Assembly (NCBI GenBank): GCA_947462925.1
Contig: CANHQP010000040.1
Coordinates: 1-35,732 of the forward strand
Source: Flavobacteriia bacterium
GTDB taxonomy: Bacteria > Bacteroidota > Bacteroidia > Flavobacteriales_D > Crocinitomicaceae
Length of the DNA: 35,732 bases
Direction: 5' to 3'
Shown here in pieces: positions 25,858 to 34,133 of this stretch (position 1 is the first letter of the stretch; every line of letters starts with the position of its first letter). Position numbers and translations under genes: made by a program. The notes under the pieces were generated by a model. The model was not told where the DNA came from. It did no database searches and worked only from the letters and a program-made list of their open reading frames with translations.

Positions 25858-26385
25858 ATGAAAAATGAAGAAAATAATTGGAGAAAGTTTCTGAAAGGCG
25901 ATAATCAAGCCTTGGGAGAATTGTATGCAGAACTTTTTGAGCCATTGGTTTTCATTTCCATCTTTTATGTGAAAAACAATGAAACCGCTCGGGACATTGT
26001 GAGTGAGTTATTCGTCCAATTAATAACCACTTCTTCAGATGATAGAATCGCCAAATGGGAAACCGTAAATTCTTGCAAAGCGTATCTGACGATTGCAGTG
26101 AAAAATAAATCGATTGATTATTTACGCAAAGTGAAAAATCAAGCGGCCATTTCGGAGCAAATTCCAGTGAATTTAACTGTGAGTTTAACTGAATCCGAAG
26201 AGGAAATTCTATCTATTTTATCGCCCAAAGAGCATGAAATCTTTCAATTGCACTTAGACGGGTATAAAAATGAAGAAATTGCAGAAAAACAAAATTTGAA
26301 AGAAAAGACAGTGAGAAATAAACTCAGTATCTCTCGCAAAAAAATGGAAAAAGTATTCAAATCATTTTTATTTCTCTTTGCATGA
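25858..26385 (+). CDS. ECF-type RNA polymerase sigma factor
   Basis: Sigma-70 family factor of the extracytoplasmic-function group, which redirects RNA polymerase to a small regulon. The 175 residues hold region 2 (about 15-95: ALGELYAELFEPLVFISIFY, then ETARDIVSELFVQL and KAYLTIAVKNKSIDYLRK) and region 4 (about 120-170: LSPKEHEIFQLHLDGYKNEEI with the HTH AEKQNLKEKTVRNKLSISR). The region 2 and 4 spacing without region 3 is typical of ECF factors. The next gene overlaps its stop by 4 bp (ATGA), showing translational coupling with a membrane TPR protein that is a plausible anti-sigma factor. Confidence 0.93.
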   Translation: MKNEENNWRKFLKGDNQALGELYAELFEPLVFISIFYVKNNETARDIVSELFVQLITTSSDDRIAKWETVNSCKAYLTIAVKNKSIDYLRKVKNQAAISEQIPVNLTVSLTESEEEILSILSPKEHEIFQLHLDGYKNEEIAEKQNLKEKTVRNKLSISRKKMEKVFKSFLFLFA

Positions 26386-27134
26386 AACAGCCCACTTTAA
26401 AAGATTTGATAGCTCAGCTACAGGAGAATCCAGCTCAATTGGAAAAAAACATCGAAACGCTGAGAAATGAAGAGAAACTTGCCATCGAAATACAAGGTTT
26501 CATTCAAATGTATGACTTGTGTGAAGGAGATTTTCTAAAAATGCGGGCACAAATTGCTTCCAACAAAACACACATTCTTTCTTCCTTAAAAGAGGCGCCA
26601 AAAAAAGCAAATCATTTTCCAAAATTGATGCGTTACGCAGCTGTTCTAATTGTTTTAATTACTTGCAGTATCCTGAGTTTCCTTTATTTTAAAACTGAAA
26701 AACTGGAACTGTCAAGCGTTTACAAAGATCCTGGCATTCCTACTTACATGAGTAGTTCAACTGAAAATAAATTAGAAACGGTGATGTTTTACTTTCGAAA
26801 AAATGAATTCAACAATGCCCATACGTTTATTCAGCCTTTGTATAAGCAAAATCCAACTAATGACACCATTGTCTATTATGCTGCGCTAATAAATCATTTG
26901 AATCAAAAGGAAAATGCTGCTGCGAAATTGTTTAAAAGCCTAACTTCAAAACAAAATGCGTTTACCGCCAAATCAACTTATTTTTTGGCCATGTGTTACT
27001 TGAATCAAGAAGAATACGAAAAAGCATTGGTTGAATTAGAAAAAGTTACTCGGCTGAATGACGAAGCAGTCCTCGCTTTTGCTTTGAAAAATAGGCAAGA
27101 AATAGAAACATATCTAGCAAACAAAAAACAATGA
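26382..27134 (+). CDS. Membrane-anchored TPR-like protein, putative anti-sigma factor
   Basis: A 250-residue protein with a cytosolic N-terminal part (1-82; helical, PTLKDLIAQLQENPAQLEKN), one membrane helix (about 85-103: YAAVLIVLITCSILSFLYF) after a basic stretch, and a periplasmic C-terminal part (105-250) with TPR-like helices (FYFRKNEFNNAHTFIQPLYK; TYFLAMCYLNQEEYEKALVE). The topology matches membrane anti-sigma factors: a short sigma-binding N-terminus, one helix and a periplasmic sensor domain. No zinc-binding H-x3-C-x2-C motif is visible. It overlaps the sigma gene by 4 bp and the convergent CHAT gene by 89 bp. The anti-sigma role is inferred from topology and coupling. Confidence 0.8.
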   Translation: MKQPTLKDLIAQLQENPAQLEKNIETLRNEEKLAIEIQGFIQMYDLCEGDFLKMRAQIASNKTHILSSLKEAPKKANHFPKLMRYAAVLIVLITCSILSFLYFKTEKLELSSVYKDPGIPTYMSSSTENKLETVMFYFRKNEFNNAHTFIQPLYKQNPTNDTIVYYAALINHLNQKENAAAKLFKSLTSKQNAFTAKSTYFLAMCYLNQEEYEKALVELEKVTRLNDEAVLAFALKNRQEIETYLANKKQ

Positions 27135-29439
27135 AAATCAGCCATTTTGAATCTTGAGAAGGAGCTGCTTCATTTTTCAATTTGAAACTTTGAATCAACT
27201 GAAAAGCATTCCAATATTGGGGTTGACGCAATTCAGGATGTTCTTTAAAAAACCTTCTTTTAGCTTCAAAAAAGGCGTCTTCATACAACATGCCCTTTTC
27301 GATATTTTGATAAAATAACTTAAAAAATGCTGCGGAAGAAAAATCATCTACTTTGCTAGGCGAACTAATGACTGCTTTTGCGCCATTGCTCATGATACGC
27401 AATGGGATTGTGCGATTGAATTCATTTGTTAATATACCTGCATATCCTGAAAAGCAATTATTTAAGATTACCAAATCTCTGTTTACATTAAATTTACCGG
27501 TAAGTTGGCTTTCCGTTCTTAATTTGCCTTTACTAAAATAAGAAAATTGAAATCCCTTTGTTTCTGCTTCTTGATTAAAAACCAATTCTCCATGACCATA
27601 AAAATGCAATATGCCTTTTTGATGCATTAACTGTTTTAAATTGCCACCATATTTCGAATTATTATAAGGTACGGATGCATTAAAATTAGAAAAGAAATCA
27701 TTGGTAAAAAGGAGTTTGTTTTTTTGCTTTTGAACCAAATAGCGCGCATCAATTTGCCTCATTTTGAATTTTAAGGTATCAGAGAAATAAGTAACTGGGT
27801 CGTAAATTCTCACAAAATTAATCTGACCTCCTAAATACTTTAGATTAGCAAATGAGGTACCACTAGAATCTTTAATCAAAATTTCATAAGGTATGGGTTC
27901 ATCGTAAGAAATATAAACCTTTTTTACCTTAGGCATAATCTTTAAAACATCTTTGAAATTTTCTTGGTAATCGATAAAACTGAGCTTTTTAAATTCAGCA
28001 AATGTTAACGAATTAGCATCTGTTTTTGTTAAATTACAAACCCACAAAGAATTGATAATATATAGCTTCTTCTTGGTAATTAATATTTTTTTATTTCTCA
28101 AATAATCATAACTATTTTGAGCTAACAAAAAGCACTCATCCTTTCCCAAGCGTTTTTGAATTACTGACACATCAAAATAGGGCAAAGATTGACTTTCAAA
28201 TCTCTTATTTTTTTTAAGGTAGTGGAAATAGCTCTTCATCGTTAATAAATTAGAAACTGCCTTTCCTAAAAATTCCTCAGAGTTTGTTTCATTCAAACTT
28301 TTAAATCTGTATAGGGAAAACAGATTTACATAAGGAGATGTTCGATATTGATCATAAGGTAAATCTGTATTGTATGAGAAACTTTGCCAAAAATTTATCT
28401 TTAAATGTGATAGAAGTCGCAAATCAGAATCTACTTCTTTTCGATCGTAAGGCAAAAGTATTTCGCTTCGAATTTTATAGGTCATAAAATTCATCAAAGG
28501 ATTGTATGCCAAATTAGAATTACTAACTAATTGCTCGATATCAAACTTTTGCTTTGTTAATTTACAAAGTCGTTCTCCTTCTTTGAATTTTCTAATCGAC
28601 ATATAGTTCAAACATTTTAGAGAAATTATTTGAAAAACATCATTAACATGGCGATCCTTCAGGCAAGATAAACCATGGTCATATAACTCATTAGCCCTTC
28701 TAAATGCTAGCAACTGAATAGGTTTATTCTTTTTTTCGTCAGGTACCAAAAAATTTTCTGTATAACCAATTACATCGAGCCAACGATTGGCATAAGATCG
28801 ATAAATCATTGCTTTATCTGAACTAAATTTTAACGGATATTTTTGTTGGTAATATATAGTAGAATCGAAATATTGAAATTGAATTGGCTTATAATCCCAT
28901 AGTCCTTCAATTTGGTAGCAATTCGTCTTTAGGTTTGTTCTTCTGTACAAATAAGTAGTGGCATATACTTCATAAACAAATGAAGGCTCTATTTTAGCCA
29001 AAAATTGCCTGTTTTTCATCATTAAATCATGTGATTTATTGGAATAAATCAAGGCGCTATCAGCCCACATCATATAGTGCCAATAATAGGCTTTGTAGGC
29101 ATAAGCTTCAGATAAATAAATTGGATGAAGTTGTTTGGCAATATTAACTAATTCAGTATTACACGTACTGTATTTAAAATAATTTTGCTGTGTTAAATAA
29201 ATCTTTTCCAACAACTTGTTGCATTCATACCTTTGTTTTAAAGTGAGTGGTGATTTTTGAAGTTTAAAAATTTGCTGTTCGGCGATTGCTAAATTGGCAT
29301 TTTCAATATTCTGCTCAACATGAAGGATTTGAGTTCGAATAGCCAGTTGATTCGGACTTTTCGCGAATAGAAATCCATTTGCAAAAAAGCAAATGAATGC
29401 AGTTATAATAAATTGAAAAATAATATTGTTTTTTACCAC
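27046..29439 (-). CDS. CHAT-domain (caspase-like) protein with N-terminal signal and C-terminal membrane anchor
   Basis: A 797-residue protein if read from the GTG at 29439. It starts with a signal or anchor (KNNIIFQFIITAFICFFANG), followed by a long helical region with TPR-like features (about 30-430). The C-terminal CHAT domain (about 540-760) has the caspase-type dyad: His616 in LHFYGHGELV and Cys662 in LVILNNCFSGY. SSAAFFKLFYQNIEKG and AFFEAKRRFF with PQYWNAFQLI complete the family pattern. A membrane helix (WLIFIVFCLLDMFLFLAYF) and a short basic tail end it. The CHAT domain should therefore lie in the periplasm. No in-frame ATG exists upstream; TTG at 29466 is the alternative start. It is convergent with the sigma/TPR pair. 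Confidence 0.85.
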   Translation of the reverse strand: MVKNNIIFQFIITAFICFFANGFLFAKSPNQLAIRTQILHVEQNIENANLAIAEQQIFKLQKSPLTLKQRYECNKLLEKIYLTQQNYFKYSTCNTELVNIAKQLHPIYLSEAYAYKAYYWHYMMWADSALIYSNKSHDLMMKNRQFLAKIEPSFVYEVYATTYLYRRTNLKTNCYQIEGLWDYKPIQFQYFDSTIYYQQKYPLKFSSDKAMIYRSYANRWLDVIGYTENFLVPDEKKNKPIQLLAFRRANELYDHGLSCLKDRHVNDVFQIISLKCLNYMSIRKFKEGERLCKLTKQKFDIEQLVSNSNLAYNPLMNFMTYKIRSEILLPYDRKEVDSDLRLLSHLKINFWQSFSYNTDLPYDQYRTSPYVNLFSLYRFKSLNETNSEEFLGKAVSNLLTMKSYFHYLKKNKRFESQSLPYFDVSVIQKRLGKDECFLLAQNSYDYLRNKKILITKKKLYIINSLWVCNLTKTDANSLTFAEFKKLSFIDYQENFKDVLKIMPKVKKVYISYDEPIPYEILIKDSSGTSFANLKYLGGQINFVRIYDPVTYFSDTLKFKMRQIDARYLVQKQKNKLLFTNDFFSNFNASVPYNNSKYGGNLKQLMHQKGILHFYGHGELVFNQEAETKGFQFSYFSKGKLRTESQLTGKFNVNRDLVILNNCFSGYAGILTNEFNRTIPLRIMSNGAKAVISSPSKVDDFSSAAFFKLFYQNIEKGMLYEDAFFEAKRRFFKEHPELRQPQYWNAFQLIQSFKLKNEAAPSQDSKWLIFIVFCLLDMFLFLAYFSKQKRGLLRHSAE

Positions 29440-29672
29440 GAAATAGATACTCAATAATGAGTACAAATGAAAGAATTATAAATCTAAAATTAGTTCAGTT
29501 TTCGTGAAATAAAAATTCTTCATCAAAGTTGCAATAACTTGAATAAAATCGAATTTTTCTGAAAGTTTAAAATGAAATATTGTGCAATCTCAATTTACAA
29601 GTAAAGATTTAAAAAGTAGAAAAATATTACAACAAAATAGGACATCTCGTTGTTTTTAAAATAGAAATCAAA

Positions 29673-31217
29673 ATGATGAAAGAACCAAAAACGCTCCGTC
29701 TAATTCTAGGCGATCAACTTAATTACAATCATTCTTGGTTTCAAGAAGTGAATGAAAATCACATCTATGCTTTGTTTGAAGTGCGCTCTGAAACGGACTA
29801 TGTCAATCACCATATTCAAAAAGTAGTCGGATTTTTTGCAGCGATGCGGGCATTTGCAACTCATTTGAATGCGCAAGGACATAATGTTCGTTACTTTAAA
29901 ATCGATGAAACGAATTCTCTAACCACTTTTGAAGAAGGAATCAATCAGTTGATTTTGGCAGAAAATTTTACTCAATTTGAATACCAAGAACCAGATGAAT
30001 ATCGCGTTGATCAGCATCTGAAATCCTTGGTTGAAAAGCTTTCCATTCCTTGGGATGTTTATTCCAGTGAACATTTTTATACCGAGAGAGATACTTTAGA
30101 AAAAATCTTCGAAGGAAAAAAAACGTACTTGATGGAAACGTTCTATCGTCAAATTCGCAAGAAGGAAATGATTTTAATGGATGGCGACAAACCTGTTACC
30201 GGACAATGGAACTATGACGGTGACAACCGAAAAAAAATACCCAAAAATCATGTTGTCAGCGCACCGTTTTTATTTGAGAATGATGTTACTAAAATTAACG
30301 AAGAAATTCAAGCTGCTGGAATAAAAACCATTGGGAATATTGATGCAAAACGATTCATTTGGCCCATCAATCGAAATCAAGCGCTGGAATTATTGGACGC
30401 TTTTATTGAAAATTATTTGCCTTTTTTCGGAACTTTTGAAGATGCCATGACCACGCAATCTTGGTCTGTCTATCATTCTCGATTGTCATTTTCGATGAAT
30501 TTGAAAATTTTGTCACCCAAAGAAGTCATTGAAAAAGTCATCCAAGCTTGGGAATCCCGCAAAGAGGAAATCACCTACAATCAAGTAGAAGGATTTGTGC
30601 GACAAATAGTTGGCTGGAGAGAATTCATGCGCGGAATTTATTGGGCAAAAATGCCAGAATTTGCGACCTTGAATTTCTTAAATCACTCTAATCCGTTGCC
30701 CGATTGGTTTTGGACAGGTGAAACAAAAATGAAATGTTTGCAATCGTCGATTCATCAATCCTTGGATTACGCTTATGCACACCACATTCAAAGGTTGATG
30801 GTTACGGGAAATTTTGCGCTTTTGGCAGGTGTAAATCCAGATGATTTAGACCAATGGTATTTAGGAATTTACATTGACGCCTTGGATTGGGTCGAAATCA
30901 CCAATACCCGGGGCATGAGTCAATTTGCAGATGGTGGAATTATTGGCACCAAACCGTACGTATCTTCCGCGACATACATCGATAAAATGAGCAATTATTG
31001 CGAAAATTGCTTTTACTCCAAAAAAGAAAAAGTAGGTGAAAAAGCCTGTCCATTCAATAGTTTGTACTGGCATTTTTATGAACGACATGAAAACAAATTA
31101 GGCAAAAATCCACGCATTGGCATGATGTACAATGTGTGGAACAAAATGGAAATTTCCAAAAAAGAAGCAATTTTAGTACAAGCACAATATTATTTAGACA
31201 ACATTAACTCTTTGTAA
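29673..31217 (+). CDS. FeS-BCP/PhrB-type photolyase (cryptochrome/photolyase family, (6-4) type)
   Basis: Flavoprotein expected to repair UV lesions, probably (6-4) photoproducts, using light. The 514-residue protein begins with LRLILGDQLNYNHSWF, the signature of the 'deoxyribodipyrimidine photolyase-related' family. Four cysteines that bind the 4Fe-4S cluster are visible at Cys355, Cys443, Cys446 and Cys459. Their spacing (88, 3, 13) equals that of Agrobacterium PhrB (350, 438, 441, 454, from memory). Other family blocks are SWSVYHSRLSFSMNLKIL, QIVGWREFMRGIYW and MVTGNFALLAGVNPDDLDQWY. A second ATG at 29676 is possible. The CRY-DASH gene starts on the base after its stop. No TAnnTTTG element was found upstream. 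Confidence 0.92.
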   Translation: MMKEPKTLRLILGDQLNYNHSWFQEVNENHIYALFEVRSETDYVNHHIQKVVGFFAAMRAFATHLNAQGHNVRYFKIDETNSLTTFEEGINQLILAENFTQFEYQEPDEYRVDQHLKSLVEKLSIPWDVYSSEHFYTERDTLEKIFEGKKTYLMETFYRQIRKKEMILMDGDKPVTGQWNYDGDNRKKIPKNHVVSAPFLFENDVTKINEEIQAAGIKTIGNIDAKRFIWPINRNQALELLDAFIENYLPFFGTFEDAMTTQSWSVYHSRLSFSMNLKILSPKEVIEKVIQAWESRKEEITYNQVEGFVRQIVGWREFMRGIYWAKMPEFATLNFLNHSNPLPDWFWTGETKMKCLQSSIHQSLDYAYAHHIQRLMVTGNFALLAGVNPDDLDQWYLGIYIDALDWVEITNTRGMSQFADGGIIGTKPYVSSATYIDKMSNYCENCFYSKKEKVGEKACPFNSLYWHFYERHENKLGKNPRIGMMYNVWNKMEISKKEAILVQAQYYLDNINSL

Positions 31218-32507
31218 ATGAAACGTTCAATCATTTGGTTCAAAACAGACTTACGCCTTCACGACAACGAAACTTTGGTAGAAGCCATTGCCCACAGCGA
31301 CGAAGTCATCCCAATTTACTGCATGGATGAAAACTGGAACAAACAAGTTGGGAAATTTCAAAAAACTGGGAATTTTCGAAAACAATTTATCATTGAGTCC
31401 TTGATCGATTTGGATAACAATCTACGCGAAAAAGGGAGCGGATTGTGGATTTTGAAAGGAAACCCAAGTATCGAAATCCCAAAATTTGCCGCTTTAAATG
31501 AGGTACATAAAGTGTATACTAAAAAAGAAATCGCTTCAGAAGAAAAACAAATGCTCGTTGACGTGGAACAAGCACTTTGGAAACACAAATGCGTATTGGA
31601 AACATTCAGCACAAGCACTTTATACCACGCAGTTGATTTACCTTTTGCCATTTCACAAATCCCAGACATGTTTACGCAATTTCGCAAACGCACCGAACAT
31701 GATTCCACCGTTAGACCAATTGTTGCGACACCTGATAAAATTCCTTCGCCAGTTATTCCACTTTTAAAAGTGCAACATTTAGATTTGCCTGAACTTCCTA
31801 TCAAAAAAATCGACGAAAGAGCAGCGCTTCAGTTTAAAGGTGGAGAAACTGAAGCTTTGAAAAGATTGAATTATTACCTTTTTGAAAGCAAATTATTGTT
31901 GAAATACAAGGAAACTCGCAACGGATTAATTGGCGGCGATTATTCTTCAAAGTTATCTCCGTGGTTGGCAACAGGAAGTATATCTCCGAGATTTATTTAC
32001 CACGAAATCAAGAGATTTGAAACTGAAAATCAAGCAAATGAATCGACTTATTGGTTAATTTTTGAATTGCTATGGCGTGATTTTTTCAGATTCATGTTTA
32101 AAAAACATGGCGCAAAATTTTTTAAATTGCATGGATTCAATCAACGCGAAACTACTTACACAGCACACGATGAAACAGTAATTCATGCTTGGATTGACGG
32201 CAAAACGGGCGATGATTTTGTGGATGCCAACATGCGTGAATTAAAATTAACTGGATTTATGAGTAACCGCGGAAGACAAAATGTTGCTAGTTATTTCATC
32301 GACCAACTCAAACAAGATTGGCGCATTGGCGCACGTTATTTTGAGCAACAACTCATAGACTATGATGTTTCAAGTAATTGGGGAAATTGGGCATATCAAG
32401 CTGGAGTGGGCAACGACCCGCGAGGAAAGCGTGTGTTTGATACAAAAAAGCAAGCAAAAGATTATGATGGGAAAATGGAATATAGGAGGTTGTGGTTGGA
32501 AGAATGA
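31218..32507 (+). CDS. Cryptochrome DASH-type photolyase
   Basis: FAD and antenna-binding photolyase/cryptochrome of the DASH group, which repairs cyclobutane dimers mainly in single-stranded DNA and may also signal. The 429 residues start with the Rossmann antenna domain (RSIIWFKTDLRLHDNETL). The FAD-binding helical domain (about 200-415) holds YKETRNGLIGGDYSSKLSPW, LLWRDFFRFMF, GFMSNRGRQNVASYF and DYDVSSNWGNWAYQAGVGND. The last two blocks are characteristic of CRY-DASH. The start ATG immediately follows the stop of the FeS-type photolyase, so they form one operon for light-dependent DNA repair. Confidence 0.93.
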   Translation: MKRSIIWFKTDLRLHDNETLVEAIAHSDEVIPIYCMDENWNKQVGKFQKTGNFRKQFIIESLIDLDNNLREKGSGLWILKGNPSIEIPKFAALNEVHKVYTKKEIASEEKQMLVDVEQALWKHKCVLETFSTSTLYHAVDLPFAISQIPDMFTQFRKRTEHDSTVRPIVATPDKIPSPVIPLLKVQHLDLPELPIKKIDERAALQFKGGETEALKRLNYYLFESKLLLKYKETRNGLIGGDYSSKLSPWLATGSISPRFIYHEIKRFETENQANESTYWLIFELLWRDFFRFMFKKHGAKFFKLHGFNQRETTYTAHDETVIHAWIDGKTGDDFVDANMRELKLTGFMSNRGRQNVASYFIDQLKQDWRIGARYFEQQLIDYDVSSNWGNWAYQAGVGNDPRGKRVFDTKKQAKDYDGKMEYRRLWLEE

Positions 32508-32723
32508 CCAAGTTTTTAAAGCTCCAAGCAAAAGATTATAGCGATCTATTGTATTGGTTACTAAATACTTTGCCCAAAATGTGAATTGCTTTTAGAAATT
32601 CTCCGATTAATCAATCAAAAGGACACTTTAGTCAAAATAGCAATTAGTAAATGAACATTTCCGCTTGAAAATTGTCCGCATTTTGTTTTGTATTCTTTAT
32701 AGTGTGCACTAAAAATTATTATT

Positions 32724-34133
32724 ATGAAAAAACTAACACTTCTTGCATTGATTGGTTTGTTTTCTTTTTCGATGTATGCTCAAACTTCTGTTTCTGGAGG
32801 AATTTACCAAAATACCACATGGTCGCTAGCTGGTAGTCCATATATAGTTACTGGATCTATTGTAGTTTTCCCCGGAAAAACGCTCAATATTGAACCTGGT
32901 GTTGAAATTCAAATCGACAATCAAACGAATAGCGATATTTACATCGAAACCCGCGGAACAATTAATTGTGTTGGTACAGATGCACTTCCAATTAAAATCC
33001 ACGCTTTGTATGATACATTAAATAATGTAGGATGGCGAGGATTTGTTTGTACGAGTTCTCAAGGAGGTGTTTTGAACGCAGACCGCTTCCATATCTCCAA
33101 TGCCCATACACCTTTTGGTTATGAAACTGCTTTGGATAATTACCAATACACCAATTGTAAATTCAGTCATTGTTTTCAAGCAGTTACTGTTGCAAATTCA
33201 GTGAACTTGGTAAATTGTCAATTGATCGATAATGAAGTTGGTGTGTATGGCTGGTCTTACTTTACGATAGAAAATTGTTTATTTAAAGACAATACAACAT
33301 CTATTTATGCCTATAGTACTGCCTTGCAAATGACTAACTGTAGTTTTATTGACAATCAGATTGGATTAACTTTTGCGGCCAATGTTTATGATTCTATTTA
33401 TATTTCCGATTGTCAATTTCAAAACAATGGCGTAGCAATCAATTATCCCAACAATGGAAAAGTTCAAAACTGTTACTTCAGTGATAATACCACAGCCATT
33501 CAAGCAGCCTATAAATGTGAAATTTTGAATAATGAGTTTCTTTACAACGAACTGGCTTTGGAAGCGTCTGTCAATACAGATATCCACAACAACCAAATCA
33601 ACAACAATATGGGCGGATTGCTCATTTCAAATGTTTCTGCTGTTCAAGATAGCCCGCTGATTTATGACAATGAAATCTGCAGCAATATCAATTACAATGT
33701 GAATAATAATACCAATATGAATTATTCGCTGCTGAGTAATTGCTTCTGTGGATTGGATTCTGCAGCCATCGAAGATTATTTAATTGACGGTTATGATGAT
33801 ATCACCAAAGGATTAATCAATTACACACTTTATGATACTACTTGCAATTCAATTTTAGGACTTGTTTTAAAGTTTGGAGATCAAACAGCGGGAATCACAA
33901 AAACAATCATTTCTGAAATTTCTTATACCAATCCAGTAACAGATTTCTTGGTGTTTTTCCAAGAAAAAGACTTAGACCAATTGCAGATTTCAAACGTAAA
34001 TGGCCAGACTTTTTTGGTGAAAGCAGAAAATGCAAATGTATTTGATCTGAGATTTTTAAATGCAGGAATATATTTTGTTCAGGGAATCAAAGAAAACGAA
34101 AAAACACAAATTTTTAAAGTAGTAAAACAATGA
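32724..34133 (+). CDS. T9SS-secreted right-handed beta-helix protein (first paralogue)
   Basis: A 469-residue exported protein. The signal peptide MKKLTLLALIGLFSFSMYAQ is followed by TSVSGGIYQNTTWSLAGSPY and a strand-rich segment. The middle is a parallel beta-helix with short repeats of the NC/N-x-F/L type (NCKFSHCFQA, NCQLIDNEVGVYG, NCLFKDN, NCSFIDNQIGL, DCQFQNNGVA, NCYFSDN). The block DGYDDITKGLINY follows and the last about 75 residues form a T9SS type A sorting domain (YTNPVTDFLVFF). It overlaps its paralogue by 4 bp. The fold suggests polysaccharide binding or cleavage, but no catalytic residues of a known lyase were recognised. Confidence 0.85.
   Translation: MKKLTLLALIGLFSFSMYAQTSVSGGIYQNTTWSLAGSPYIVTGSIVVFPGKTLNIEPGVEIQIDNQTNSDIYIETRGTINCVGTDALPIKIHALYDTLNNVGWRGFVCTSSQGGVLNADRFHISNAHTPFGYETALDNYQYTNCKFSHCFQAVTVANSVNLVNCQLIDNEVGVYGWSYFTIENCLFKDNTTSIYAYSTALQMTNCSFIDNQIGLTFAANVYDSIYISDCQFQNNGVAINYPNNGKVQNCYFSDNTTAIQAAYKCEILNNEFLYNELALEASVNTDIHNNQINNNMGGLLISNVSAVQDSPLIYDNEICSNINYNVNNNTNMNYSLLSNCFCGLDSAAIEDYLIDGYDDITKGLINYTLYDTTCNSILGLVLKFGDQTAGITKTIISEISYTNPVTDFLVFFQEKDLDQLQISNVNGQTFLVKAENANVFDLRFLNAGIYFVQGIKENEKTQIFKVVKQ

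Noticed and set aside
25858..29439. A type III-E CRISPR (Craspase) locus around the CHAT protein and ECF sigma factor
   Set aside because: The similarity is only in the combination of CHAT and sigma. No repeat array, gRAMP/Cas7-11 effector, Csx30 or other cas gene is visible in the window.
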